Shown here: positions 1-8,752 of the stretch, one piece after another | How the letters are laid out: the number at the start of each line of letters is the position of its first letter | Position numbering within the stretch: position 1 is the first letter of the stretch | Origin: an uncultured Clostridiaceae bacterium | GTDB lineage: Bacteria; Bacillota; Clostridia; Clostridiales; Clostridiaceae | Assembly: GCA_946405135.1 (NCBI GenBank) | Contig: CAMJGD010000001.1 | Span: 124,001 to 188,000, forward strand | DNA length: 64,000 nucleotides | Reading direction: 5' to 3' | The notes under the pieces: model-generated | Told to the model about the DNA's origin: nothing | The model's input: only the letters and a program-made list of their open reading frames with translations | The model's database searches: none | Made by a program: the position numbers and the translations under genes

Positions 1-269
1 TAAGCCATAGTAAATAACGGATCAGCTGCTACATTAAGCCCCACATGCTTCATGGTAGTCAAAGTTCTAGCTCCTCCTATGGAAGCACCTGAAGCTACTT
101 CAAATCCTACTTTTTCATTAGGTGCCCATTCTGCATAAACCCCTTCATATTCAGCAAAATTTTCTAGTATCTCTGTACTTGGGGTACCTGGATAAGCAGA
201 AGCCACTTTACAGCCTGCTTCATATGCACCTCTAGCTATCGCCTCATTACCAGACATTATAACTTTCAT
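1..269 (-). CDS. iorA: Indolepyruvate:ferredoxin oxidoreductase alpha subunit, N-terminal part (partial)
   Basis: Only the first 89 codons are in the window; the gene runs off the left edge. The start MKVIMSGNEAIARGAYEAG, followed by a YPGTPSTEI segment, is typical of the thiamine-diphosphate 2-oxoacid:ferredoxin oxidoreductase alpha chain. This enzyme decarboxylates aryl pyruvates such as indolepyruvate to the aryl-acyl-CoA and reduces ferredoxin. It starts about 20 bases after ptb, so the two are probably co-transcribed. That pairing suggests acyl-CoA made from amino acids is passed on to an acyl phosphate. A related 2-oxoacid oxidoreductase cannot be excluded from so short a piece. Confidence 0.85.
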   Translation of the reverse strand, partial: MKVIMSGNEAIARGAYEAGCKVASAYPGTPSTEILENFAEYEGVYAEWAPNEKVGFEVASGASIGGARTLTTMKHVGLNVAADPLFTMA

Positions 270-288
270 TCTAAAATCCCCCTATAAA

Positions 289-1185
289 TTAATTTATTAC
301 TGCTCCTAAAGCAATTGAATATAATTTTGATTTTGAAGAATCTGCTCTAGACACAAGAACCACTGGGCATTTTGCCCCAACTATTACCCCAGCACTTTCT
401 GCCTTGGCAAAATAAGTAAGCGACTTTCCTAAAAAATTGCCTGATTCTATATTAGGAACTAATAATATATCTGCATCACCAGCCACATCACTAATAATAC
501 CTTTATGCTCTGCAGCTTCTTTAGAAATTGCATTATCTAGTGCCAAGGGACCATCAATTATACATCCTTTTATTTGTCCTCTTTTGTTCATTTGAGACAG
601 TATAGATGCATCAATAGTTGCCTGCATTGAGGGGTTTACTACTTCTACAGCACATATAGGTGCTACTTTTGGATTATCTATTCCAATACTATGCGCAACC
701 ATTACTGCATTTTTTACTATGCCAACCTTATCATTAATTTCAGGGTAAGGCACCATGCCGCCATCTGTTAAAAATATAAGTTTAGAATAAGTAGGAACTT
801 CATAAATCATTACATGAGATAGCAAACTATTTCCTCTTAATCCTGCTTCTTTATTTAATACAGCTTTTAGCAATTCAGAAGTATTTAACATACCCTTCAT
901 TATAAAATCAGCCTTGCCCAAACTTACCTGCTCCACAGCTTTTGCTGCTGCTTTTGTATTATCTTTTTCGTTTAATATGTCAATATTCCTTAAGTCCAGT
1001 TGCTCATCTTTAGCTATACGTTCTATTTTTTCTTTATCCCCCACTAGTATAGCCTTAATTATTCCAAGCCTTACAGCTTCCGTCACTGCTACTAACACTT
1101 CTCTATCCTGAGCCACAGCTACAGATAAAGTTTTTATGTCTTTTGATTTTGCTATTTCTATTAATTCTTCTAATTTATTTATCAT
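289..1185 (-). CDS. ptb: Phosphate butyryltransferase-like phosphate acyltransferase
   Basis: The 298-residue protein belongs to the phosphate acetyl/butyryltransferase family. These enzymes swap CoA for phosphate on an acyl-CoA, and a kinase then makes ATP from the acyl phosphate. The length, the MKGMLNTSELLKAVL segment and the PNIESGNFLGKSL segment near the C-terminus match Ptb rather than Pta, which is a separate gene at 42071. No butyrate kinase gene adjoins it here; the next gene is iorA. It may therefore act on branched or aryl acyl-CoA from amino acid oxidation as well as, or instead of, butyryl-CoA. The family is clear; the substrate is inferred. Confidence 0.87.
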   Translation of the reverse strand: MINKLEELIEIAKSKDIKTLSVAVAQDREVLVAVTEAVRLGIIKAILVGDKEKIERIAKDEQLDLRNIDILNEKDNTKAAAKAVEQVSLGKADFIMKGMLNTSELLKAVLNKEAGLRGNSLLSHVMIYEVPTYSKLIFLTDGGMVPYPEINDKVGIVKNAVMVAHSIGIDNPKVAPICAVEVVNPSMQATIDASILSQMNKRGQIKGCIIDGPLALDNAISKEAAEHKGIISDVAGDADILLVPNIESGNFLGKSLTYFAKAESAGVIVGAKCPVVLVSRADSSKSKLYSIALGAVIN

Positions 1186-1212
1186 GATCTAACCCCTTTA
1201 CTACACTTAATT

Positions 1213-2643
1213 TTATAAATCATAATATAATTCATATTCTACTGGTGCAGGTACAGGCATAACCTTTAAAACTTCCTTATTGTATTTAAAGTTTATCCAG
1301 TTATTTATAAAGTGCTCATCGAACACACCCTCATTGGTTAAAAATTCATGATCCTTCTTTAATTCATTTAGTGCTTCATCAAGAGACTTTGGAAGGGCTT
1401 CTATTTTATTTCTTTCTTCTTCAGGCAATTCAAAAACATTTACATCATAAGGTCCATAACCTGCTTTTGTAGGATCTATCTTATTCTTTATTCCATCTAA
1501 TCCTGCCATCAATAGAGCTGAGTAAGCTAAATAAGGATTACAGGTAGCATCGGATGGTCTAAATTCAAATCTCCTTTTATCCGGATCCTTAACATATCCA
1601 GGAATCCTGATTACAGAACTTCTGTTTCCTGTAGCAAAACATATAGAAACAGGAGCCTCAAATCCTGGTACTAATCTCTTATAAGAATTTGTAGATGGAT
1701 TAGTAAACCCAAGCAATGCTTTAGAATGTTTTAATATTCCTCCTATAAAATATAATGCTTCATTGCTTAATTTTGAATATCCATTTTCATCATAGAATAA
1801 ATTTTTATCATCTCTTCTTAACATCATATGAACATGCATTCCACTGCCTGCTTCACCATAAAGAGGCTTAGGCATAAATGTAGCAGTCTTGCCATGAGAT
1901 ACAGCTTCATTTTTTATTACATATTTTGCCATCATTGTAGCATCAGCCATTCTAGTCATTTCACCAAGTTCTACTTCTATTTCTAGCTGTCCAGCTGCTC
2001 CTACTTCATGATGGTGGTATTTAACATCTATACCCATCTCTTCTAGCTTAATGCACATTTCACTTCTTAAATCATTATTTATATCGTAAGGTAATCCTAT
2101 GTGATAACCTCTCTGGAAAGGTACCTTATATCCGTGATTTTCTTCCTTATCATTTGTATTCCAGGGGGCTTGTTTGGAATTAATAGTAACTTCTTGATGA
2201 TTATTTTTAGCCTCAAAACTTATATTATCAAAGATATAAAATTCAAATTCTGGTCCTATGACAAACTGATCTGCTATACCTAACTTTCTCATGTATGCTT
2301 CTGCTTTTTGTGCTATGTACCTTGGATCTCCGCTAAATCTTCCTTCATTATCTCCTATGGTATGAATATCAGCTATCATACTTAAAGTTTTAATCTTACA
2401 ATAAGGATCAATAAAAGCTGTTTTAATATCAGGTATAAAGCACATATCTGAGCTCTCAATACTTGAATATCCATAGCTTGACCCATCAAAACCTATGCCC
2501 TGAACGAAAAGCTTTTCATTGAGTCTCTCTGCAGGTATTGATAGGTGGTTCCATCTACCGGGTAAAGTTATAACCTTAAAATCAATTATCTTTACATCCT
2601 CTTTTTTTACAAAATCCATTAACTCATTAAAATTTTGAAACAT
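1213..2643 (-). CDS. glnA: Type I glutamine synthetase
   Basis: This enzyme makes glutamine from glutamate, ammonia and ATP. The 476-residue protein has the GSI signatures: GFDGSS near residue 52, a GPEFEFYIFD segment, HHHEVGAAGQLEIE, KPLYGEAGSGMHVH, NRSSVIRIP and RRFEFRPSDATCNPY. The central insertion (about residues 150-175) and the length fit the beta subtype. That subtype is normally controlled by adenylylation of a Tyr in NLYDLPP, but here the segment reads NVFELPEEE, with Phe in place of the Tyr. It has its own promoter at 2698-2725. It sits where dxr-rseP follows cdsA in many Firmicutes, so the local order is rearranged. Confidence 0.95.
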   Translation of the reverse strand: MFQNFNELMDFVKKEDVKIIDFKVITLPGRWNHLSIPAERLNEKLFVQGIGFDGSSYGYSSIESSDMCFIPDIKTAFIDPYCKIKTLSMIADIHTIGDNEGRFSGDPRYIAQKAEAYMRKLGIADQFVIGPEFEFYIFDNISFEAKNNHQEVTINSKQAPWNTNDKEENHGYKVPFQRGYHIGLPYDINNDLRSEMCIKLEEMGIDVKYHHHEVGAAGQLEIEVELGEMTRMADATMMAKYVIKNEAVSHGKTATFMPKPLYGEAGSGMHVHMMLRRDDKNLFYDENGYSKLSNEALYFIGGILKHSKALLGFTNPSTNSYKRLVPGFEAPVSICFATGNRSSVIRIPGYVKDPDKRRFEFRPSDATCNPYLAYSALLMAGLDGIKNKIDPTKAGYGPYDVNVFELPEEERNKIEALPKSLDEALNELKKDHEFLTNEGVFDEHFINNWINFKYNKEVLKVMPVPAPVEYELYYDL

Positions 2644-2697
2644 ATTGTGTCCCCCTTATTTAAAAATTAGCAATATTTAATATATTCTCTTATTTTC

Positions 2698-2725
2698 AGT
2701 ATAATATATGAAACAATATTGTCAA
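2698..2725 (-). promoter_or_regulatory. Predicted glnA promoter
   Basis: On the minus strand TTGACA (perfect -35) is followed after 16 bases by TATACT. It lies about 55 bases upstream of the glnA start, downstream of the cdsA terminator on that strand. Confidence 0.7.
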
Positions 2726-2764
2726 TTTAATCTGCTAAAGTGAATTTATAAATTCAAAATTAAA

Positions 2765-2797
2765 AAAGAAGGTTTACCTTTTAAGTACTCCTTCTTT
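2765..2797 (-). terminator. Rho-independent terminator after cdsA
   Basis: The inverted arms AAAGAAGG and CCTTCTTT are separated by a 17-base loop. On the minus strand they are followed by a run of T, just beyond the cdsA stop codon. Confidence 0.7.
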
Positions 2798-2805
2798 CTA
2801 AAAAA

Positions 2806-3600
2806 TTATATTGCTATCACTAAAGTTATATAAAAATAAACAATTACAGAGGCAAAAAGTATACTATCAAACCTGTCCATTATACCTCCATGTCCTGGGA
2901 TCAATTTGCTGTAATCTTTTATACCTGCAAATCTCTTTATGGATGATGCTACTAAATCACCAAATTGGCAAAATACACCGCAAAGTGCTCCTATAATAAA
3001 ATAATGATACACAGGTATGGAAGTAACATATTTGCTTATAATAATTCCATATATACCACAAGCTAAAGTACTGCCAATAAGTCCTCCTATAGAACCTTCT
3101 ACAGTCTTTTTAGGACTTACTTTAGGACAGAGTTTGTTTTTCCCAAAAAATCTTCCTGCATAATAAGCTGTAGTATCACATAACCAGGATGCTATAAAAA
3201 TCAGCCATACCATATAATTTCCATGAGTCTTATAGCTCACTACAGATACAAAGCTAAAAAAGACTCCTACATATAAAAACCCTAATAATGTAACTGCCAT
3301 ATCTATAAAATTATATTTTAAATTTAATACGGGTATCATGAGCAATATAAATGTCATAAGCACCATGATATATGCCAAAAATTCAACCTTTAAACCAAAA
3401 AAATAATATGAAGTGCACGCTATATACCCAATAATTGGTATAGTCTTTATATTTTTTGCTTTTGAAGCTTTATAAAATTCATACATGCCCATAATTGATA
3501 ATATAAAACATGCTACTTTTAAATAAATCCCTCCAAGGAATAAAAATATAATCAATGGGGATAATAAAAGCGCACCAAGATACCTATTGTTAGATTTCAA
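2806..3600 (-). CDS. cdsA: Phosphatidate cytidylyltransferase
   Basis: This integral membrane enzyme makes CDP-diacylglycerol from phosphatidate and CTP, the branch point to phosphatidylglycerol and phosphatidylethanolamine. The 264 residues form about seven hydrophobic segments. The C-terminal half carries the family signature: SPKKTVEGSIGG, then CQFGDLVASSIKRFAGIKDYS, then PGHGGIMDRFDS, whose Asp and Gly residues bind metal and CTP. It starts 20 bases after uppS, the usual pairing. The dxr and rseP genes that commonly follow are absent; a terminator and glnA come next. Confidence 0.95.
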   Translation of the reverse strand: MKSNNRYLGALLLSPLIIFLFLGGIYLKVACFILSIMGMYEFYKASKAKNIKTIPIIGYIACTSYYFFGLKVEFLAYIMVLMTFILLMIPVLNLKYNFIDMAVTLLGFLYVGVFFSFVSVVSYKTHGNYMVWLIFIASWLCDTTAYYAGRFFGKNKLCPKVSPKKTVEGSIGGLIGSTLACGIYGIIISKYVTSIPVYHYFIIGALCGVFCQFGDLVASSIKRFAGIKDYSKLIPGHGGIMDRFDSILFASVIVYFYITLVIAI

Positions 3601-3620
3601 GAGTATCCCTCCTAGTAAAA

Positions 3621-4388
3621 TTATTTAACTCCTCCAAATCTTCTATCTCTGTGTTGATAATCATAAATAGCTCTATGCAAGTCTTTCACTTTAAAATCAG
3701 GCCAATAAATATTAGAATACCAAAATTCTGAATAAGCACACTGCCATAATAGGAAATTACTTATCCTTTTTTCTCCACTTGGTCTTATTATAAGATCCGG
3801 ATCTGGCATGCCTGAAGTAAAAAGATAATTTTCAAAAAGACTTTCATCTATTTTTTCTATACTAATTAAATCCTCCTTAGCAGCCTTAACTATATTTTTT
3901 ACAGCATGGAGTATTTCATCTCTTCCTCCATAATTTAAAGCTAGATTCATAACTACTCCTTTATTATTCTTAGTCCTCTCATAAGCACTTAAAAGCTCTT
4001 TTTGACAAACCTTGGGCAATTTAGAAATATCCCCTATCTGATTTATTACCACATCATTTCTATTTAATTCATCAAACTCATTTCTTAAATATTGAACTAA
4101 TAGTTCCATTAAAGTATTAACTTCGTTTTGAGGTCTTTTCCAATTTTCAGTTGAAAAAGCATATAATGTTAAATATCTTATATTAAGCCTATTGCATTCT
4201 TTTACTATTTCTCTTATGGTCTCAACTCCAGCTCTGTGTCCCATAGTTCTAGGAAGATTTCTTTCTTTAGCCCATCTACCATTTCCGTCCATTATTATTG
4301 CTATATGTTTAGGTATATTGTTCATATCTAATTCAATCTTATCTTGTAATTTATGTTGTTCTTTTCTTTTATTAAAAAAAGCAAACAA
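3621..4388 (-). CDS. uppS: Undecaprenyl diphosphate synthase (isoprenyl transferase)
   Basis: A cis-prenyltransferase that elongates farnesyl diphosphate to the C55 lipid carrier used for peptidoglycan. The 255 residues include IAIIMDGNGRWA (catalytic Asp about residue 34), GHRAG, YAFSTENW, and the C-terminal PDLIIRPSGEKRISNFLLWQ with the RPSGE and SNFLLWQ substrate-binding motifs. A charged N-terminal extension of about 25 residues precedes the core. It lies between frr and cdsA; a hairpin at 4428-4451 separates it from frr, so it may be read from its own promoter or by partial read-through. Confidence 0.95.
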   Translation of the reverse strand: MFAFFNKRKEQHKLQDKIELDMNNIPKHIAIIMDGNGRWAKERNLPRTMGHRAGVETIREIVKECNRLNIRYLTLYAFSTENWKRPQNEVNTLMELLVQYLRNEFDELNRNDVVINQIGDISKLPKVCQKELLSAYERTKNNKGVVMNLALNYGGRDEILHAVKNIVKAAKEDLISIEKIDESLFENYLFTSGMPDPDLIIRPSGEKRISNFLLWQCAYSEFWYSNIYWPDFKVKDLHRAIYDYQHRDRRFGGVK

Positions 4389-4427
4389 TATACATACCTC
4401 CGTTGCACTAAAATTTCATTAGTAAAT

Positions 4428-4451
4428 AAAACCTGCTTTTATGCAGGTTTT
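4428..4451 (-). terminator. Hairpin terminator after frr
   Basis: AAAACCTGC and GCAGGTTTT pair around a 6-base loop, and on the minus strand a T-rich tail follows. It lies downstream of frr and upstream of uppS, so it would set the ratio of uppS to frr transcripts. Confidence 0.75.
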
Positions 4452-4474
4452 ACTTAACCAAATATTTTTATATA

Positions 4475-5032
4475 TTAAACTGACATTATTTCTTTTTCTT
4501 TTTCTTCTACTATTCTGTCTATCTCTTTTATATAAGCATCTGTCTTTTTTTGTATTTCATCTTCTCCCTTTTTAATGTCATCTTCAGATATATCTGAATC
4601 CTTCTTTAGTGCTTTTATCTTATCATTTGCTTCCCTTCTTATGGATCTTATAGCAATTTTAGATTCTTCTCCAGTTTTCTTAACAACTTTCACCAAATTT
4701 TTTCTAGTTTCTTCAGTAAGTTCAGGTACTAAAAGTCTTATAACAGTACCATCGTTTGACGGATTTATACCTAAGTCTGATTTCAATATGGCTTTTTCTA
4801 TATCTTTTAGAGTATTTTTTTCCCAAGGCTGAATAAGTAATAACCTTGGCTCAGGGGCAGATATGTTGGATATCTGGTTTATTGGAACCATACTTCCATA
4901 ATACTCAACTTCTATTCTGTCAAGCATAGTAGGATTAGCTCTTCCAGCTTTCATAGTAGCCAATTCATTTTTAAGTACACTTATGGTTTTTTTCATTTTC
5001 TCCTCAGATTTACTTATTAAGTCTTTAATCAT
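4475..5032 (-). CDS. frr: Ribosome recycling factor
   Basis: RRF splits the post-termination ribosome with EF-G. The 185-residue length is standard. Typical segments are [23 protein letters not shown] in the first third and [17 protein letters not shown] near residue 130, which form the three-helix bundle. It begins 17 bases after pyrH and follows the canonical rpsB-tsf-pyrH-frr order, so it is probably co-transcribed with pyrH. A clear hairpin terminator follows it. Confidence 0.97.
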   Translation of the reverse strand: MIKDLISKSEEKMKKTISVLKNELATMKAGRANPTMLDRIEVEYYGSMVPINQISNISAPEPRLLLIQPWEKNTLKDIEKAILKSDLGINPSNDGTVIRLLVPELTEETRKNLVKVVKKTGEESKIAIRSIRREANDKIKALKKDSDISEDDIKKGEDEIQKKTDAYIKEIDRIVEEKEKEIMSV

Positions 5033-5048
5033 AAAATAACCTCCTCTA

Positions 5049-5783
<735 letters not shown>

Positions 5784-5810
5784 TTACGTAAAAGACAAAT
5801 TTGTTTTTAA

Positions 5811-5839
5811 AAAAAGAGAACACGCAGTGTTCTCTTTTT
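5811..5839 (-). terminator. Strong terminator of rpsB-tsf
   Basis: A 13-base perfect stem, arms 5811-5823 and 5827-5839, encloses a 3-base loop. The A/T ends of the stem supply the U-tract on the minus strand. It starts right at the tsf stop codon. Confidence 0.9.
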
Positions 5840-6763
5840 CTACTTACCCTGCTGCATTTGCTTTTGAACTTCTTCAGCAAAGTCTTCCTCTTTCTTTTCT
5901 ATACCTTCTCCTCTTTCAAACCTAGCATATCTATTAATTTTTATTTCTGCTCCTACTTCTTTTGACTTTTCCTGTAGGTATTTACTTATGCTATAGTCTT
6001 GATCTTTTACCCAAGCTTGATCTAATAAGCAAACTTCTTTATAGTATTTTTGTATTCTTCCTTCTACCATTTTCTCTACTATTTTTTCAGGTTTTCCTTC
6101 ATTCAATGCTTGAACTCTGTATATTTCTTTTTCTTTTTCAATAGCTTCTTTATCTACTGAATTTTTATCTAAAAATAGTGGATTTGCAGCTGCTACCTGC
6201 ATTGCTACATCCTTAGCTACTTCGTCTAAAACTTCACTATCTTTTTCGCATCCTAACTCAACTAATACACCAATTCTTCCAGCTCCATGAATATAGCTTG
6301 AAATCATGCCTTTTTCCAAGGAGAATTTCACAAATCTTCTTACATTCATGTTTTCTCCTAGTTTTGCTATTAATTCAGTTAATGCATCTTTTATTGTAAT
6401 ATTTTCATTTGCTATGTACTTTTCCTCAACAAAAGCTTCTAAATCTTTAGCTTCAGTGTTAGCTGCCATTTTAGCTAAATTTTGAGCAAATTCTTTAAAT
6501 CCTTCATTTGCAGCAACGAAATCAGTTTCACAATTAAGCTCAACCATGCCTCCAACCTTTTTATCTTCTGATATATAAGTTTCTACAAGACCTTCTGCTG
6601 CAACTCTGCCTGCCTTTTTAGCTGCTGCAGCCAATCCTTTTTCTCTTAAAATTTCTATAGCTTTATCCATATCTCCATTTGTTTCTGTTAAAGCCTTTTT
6701 ACAATCCATCATTCCTGCGCCAGTTCTTTCTCTTAATTCTTTAACAGCTTGTGCAGTTATCAT
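5840..6763 (-). CDS. tsf: Elongation factor Ts
   Basis: The guanine nucleotide exchange factor for EF-Tu. The 307 residues start with a UBA-like region, [19 protein letters not shown], then the [11 protein letters not shown] segment and [16 protein letters not shown], where the core that contacts EF-Tu begins. A charged tail of about 20 residues, rich in Glu and Gln, extends past the usual end. It is 70 bases downstream of rpsB in the usual two-gene operon, with a strong terminator at its stop codon. Confidence 0.97.
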   Translation of the reverse strand: MITAQAVKELRERTGAGMMDCKKALTETNGDMDKAIEILREKGLAAAAKKAGRVAAEGLVETYISEDKKVGGMVELNCETDFVAANEGFKEFAQNLAKMAANTEAKDLEAFVEEKYIANENITIKDALTELIAKLGENMNVRRFVKFSLEKGMISSYIHGAGRIGVLVELGCEKDSEVLDEVAKDVAMQVAAANPLFLDKNSVDKEAIEKEKEIYRVQALNEGKPEKIVEKMVEGRIQKYYKEVCLLDQAWVKDQDYSISKYLQEKSKEVGAEIKINRYARFERGEGIEKKEEDFAEEVQKQMQQGK

Positions 6764-6833
6764 GAAATCTCCTCCTTAATAGTTAGTTTAAAAGGTAAAT
6801 GAAGCTTTGCCTCACCTACCTCTTTAATTTAAA

Positions 6834-7535
6834 TTATTCTGCTAATTGTTCTCCCTGTCTTCCTTCTATTATAGCATCAGCTAACTTAGCAGTTATAAGC
6901 TTTACGGCTCTTATTGCATCATCATTTCCTGGGATTACATAATCAACTTCATCTGGATCACAGTTAGTGTCAACTATAGCTACCACAGGTAATCCTAAGA
7001 TTTTTGCTTCGGATACAGCGTTCTTTTCTTTTCTTGGATCTACAACAAATATAGCTCCTATATTGTTTATATCCATATTCTTTATTCCGCCAAGATTCTT
7101 TTCTAGTTTTTCCTTTTCATTTCTTAATTTAATAACTTCTTTCTTTGGAAGAACATCAAAAGTTCCATCTTCTTCCATTTTATTTAACTCTTCTAATTTT
7201 CTAATTCTTGTTTTAATTGTTCCGAAATTTGTAAGCATACCACCTAGCCATCTGTTATTTACAAAGTGCATGCCTGATCTTACAGCTTCTTCTTCTATAG
7301 CTTCTTGAGCTTGTTTTTTAGTTCCAACAAAAAGAATGTCCTTTCCTTCTGCTGATACTTCTTTTACGAAATCATAAGCTTCTTCTACCTTTTTTACAGT
7401 CTTTTGAAGATCGATGATATATATACCATTTCTTTCTGTAAAAATGTATGGAGCCATTTTAGGATTCCATCTTCTTGTTTGATGTCCAAAGTGAACACCA
7501 GCTTCTAATAATTGTTTCATTGATATTACTGACAT
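6834..7535 (-). CDS. rpsB: Small ribosomal subunit protein uS2
   Basis: A 233-residue ribosomal protein S2. Diagnostic segments are [19 protein letters not shown] at the N-terminus, [13 protein letters not shown], and [16 protein letters not shown] strong promoter at 7641-7669 and a two-part leader hairpin at 7561-7619 stand upstream. The hairpin ends only a few bases before the ribosome binding site, as in leaders through which ribosomal proteins control their own synthesis. Confidence 0.97.
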   Translation of the reverse strand: MSVISMKQLLEAGVHFGHQTRRWNPKMAPYIFTERNGIYIIDLQKTVKKVEEAYDFVKEVSAEGKDILFVGTKKQAQEAIEEEAVRSGMHFVNNRWLGGMLTNFGTIKTRIRKLEELNKMEEDGTFDVLPKKEVIKLRNEKEKLEKNLGGIKNMDINNIGAIFVVDPRKEKNAVSEAKILGLPVVAIVDTNCDPDEVDYVIPGNDDAIRAVKLITAKLADAIIEGRQGEQLAE

Positions 7536-7560
7536 TAATATACCTCCTTGGTTTTTCCTC

Positions 7561-7619
7561 CATTATCCTCATATTTATAAAATACCTTATATAGGCACCA
7601 TTTTATAAATTGGATAATG
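7561..7619 (-). promoter_or_regulatory. rpsB 5'-leader hairpin (candidate r-protein autoregulatory element)
   Basis: Two nested perfect inverted repeats lie in the transcribed leader: an outer 8-bp pair (CATTATCC, 7561-7568, with GGATAATG, 7612-7619) and an inner 10-bp pair (TTTATAAAAT, 7574-7583, with ATTTTATAAA, 7600-7609). Together they form a long stem with a short internal loop and a 16-base apical loop. On the minus strand its 3' foot directly precedes the GGAGG of the rpsB leader. Known S2-binding leaders suggest feedback by S2; that role is inferred. Confidence 0.6.
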
Positions 7620-7640
7620 TGTGTATTTTATTCCTTAAGT

Positions 7641-7669
7641 AGTATAACATATGGTTTAAATACTAGCAA
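7641..7669 (-). promoter_or_regulatory. Predicted rpsB-tsf promoter
   Basis: On the minus strand TTGCTA, a 17-base spacer, then TATACT. It would place the transcript start just ahead of the leader hairpin at 7561-7619. Confidence 0.75.
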
Positions 7670-7727
7670 TATTTATTTTAATATTTTTAGTTATATAAGC
7701 TAATATATTTTTTAACCTATAAGAATA

Positions 7728-7753
7728 CAAGGATGAATAAAAACTCATCCTTG
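7728..7753 (-). terminator. Hairpin terminator after codY
   Basis: CAAGGATGA and TCATCCTTG form a perfect 9-bp stem around an 8-base loop, followed on the minus strand by a moderately T-rich tail. Confidence 0.7.
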
Positions 7754-7758
7754 CACTA

Positions 7759-8535
7759 TTATTTAATCTTCTTTAATTCATCTAAAAGTTTATCATTTAA
7801 TATTTTTATATGAGTTCCCTTCATTCCTAAGGATCTAGATTCTATTACCCCTGCACTTTCAAACTTTCTTAAAGCATTAACGATTACTGATCTAGTTATT
7901 CCCACTTTATCTGCTATTTTTGATGCTACAAGTAATCCTTCATCTCCATCCAATTCATTAAATATATGCTCTACAGCTTCAAGTTCAGAATAAGATAAAG
8001 TACCTATGGCAAGTTGAACCACTGCCTTTTTACGTGCTTCTTCTTCAATTTCATCTTGTTTTGCTCTTAACATTTCAAGACCAACTATAGTAGCACTGTA
8101 TTCTACTAAAACTAAGTCATCATCAGTAAATGGTTCTCCAAACCTTGCAAGAAGCAATGTACCTATTCTATCTCTATTTCCTACTATAGGAACTATAGTT
8201 GAAAGCTTGCCTAACATATCGCACTTGCATTCTTCCTCAAATACGCAGCTTCCTTTATTAGGAATATTTGCTATGGTATCGTGCACATTTAATAATTTTG
8301 CATTATAGTCATCTGGAAATCTTCCTTCTTTTAAAACCTTACTCTTCACTATGTCACATTCAAATCCACTTGAAAAATTATGGCCTAATATTTTTCCTTT
8401 TCTGCTAACTATGTAAACATTGCATACAAGAACTTCGCTTAAAAGTTTACATATGTCATCAAAAACTACAGGCTCCGTCCCTGATTTCTGCAATATTTTA
8501 TTTAACATTCTTGTTTTGTTTAATAATGTGGACAT
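7759..8535 (-). CDS. codY: GTP-sensing global transcriptional repressor CodY
   Basis: CodY represses nitrogen, amino acid and adaptation genes when GTP and branched-chain amino acids are plentiful. The 258-residue length is standard. The N-terminal GAF half covers about residues 1-155. The C-terminal winged helix has the near-invariant stretch [20 protein letters not shown] and then [15 protein letters not shown]. It lies between topA and rpsB as in many clostridia. It has its own predicted promoter at 8659-8687 and a terminator after it. Confidence 0.97.
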   Translation of the reverse strand: MSTLLNKTRMLNKILQKSGTEPVVFDDICKLLSEVLVCNVYIVSRKGKILGHNFSSGFECDIVKSKVLKEGRFPDDYNAKLLNVHDTIANIPNKGSCVFEEECKCDMLGKLSTIVPIVGNRDRIGTLLLARFGEPFTDDDLVLVEYSATIVGLEMLRAKQDEIEEEARKKAVVQLAIGTLSYSELEAVEHIFNELDGDEGLLVASKIADKVGITRSVIVNALRKFESAGVIESRSLGMKGTHIKILNDKLLDELKKIK

Positions 8536-8658
8536 CTAGTTTCCTCCTTATTATTCCTCTACATTTACTTACTATTTTAAAATAAATTTACATCTTAATA
8601 AATTTCAAAATTGTTTGAAGAATATAAATATTTAGAATTGTTTTTACTTACCTTAATT

Positions 8659-8687
8659 ATAATACCATAACAAACTTCTTATTTCAA
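8659..8687 (-). promoter_or_regulatory. Predicted codY promoter
   Basis: On the minus strand TTGAAA, a 17-base spacer, then TATTAT, with TATAAT overlapping a few bases on. It is about 125 bases upstream of the codY start. Confidence 0.55.
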
Positions 8688-8752
8688 CTACAATTTTGTC
8701 AATTTCGACATTTTATAGGCTTTATTTAAATAAAATTAACATTTATCTTATA

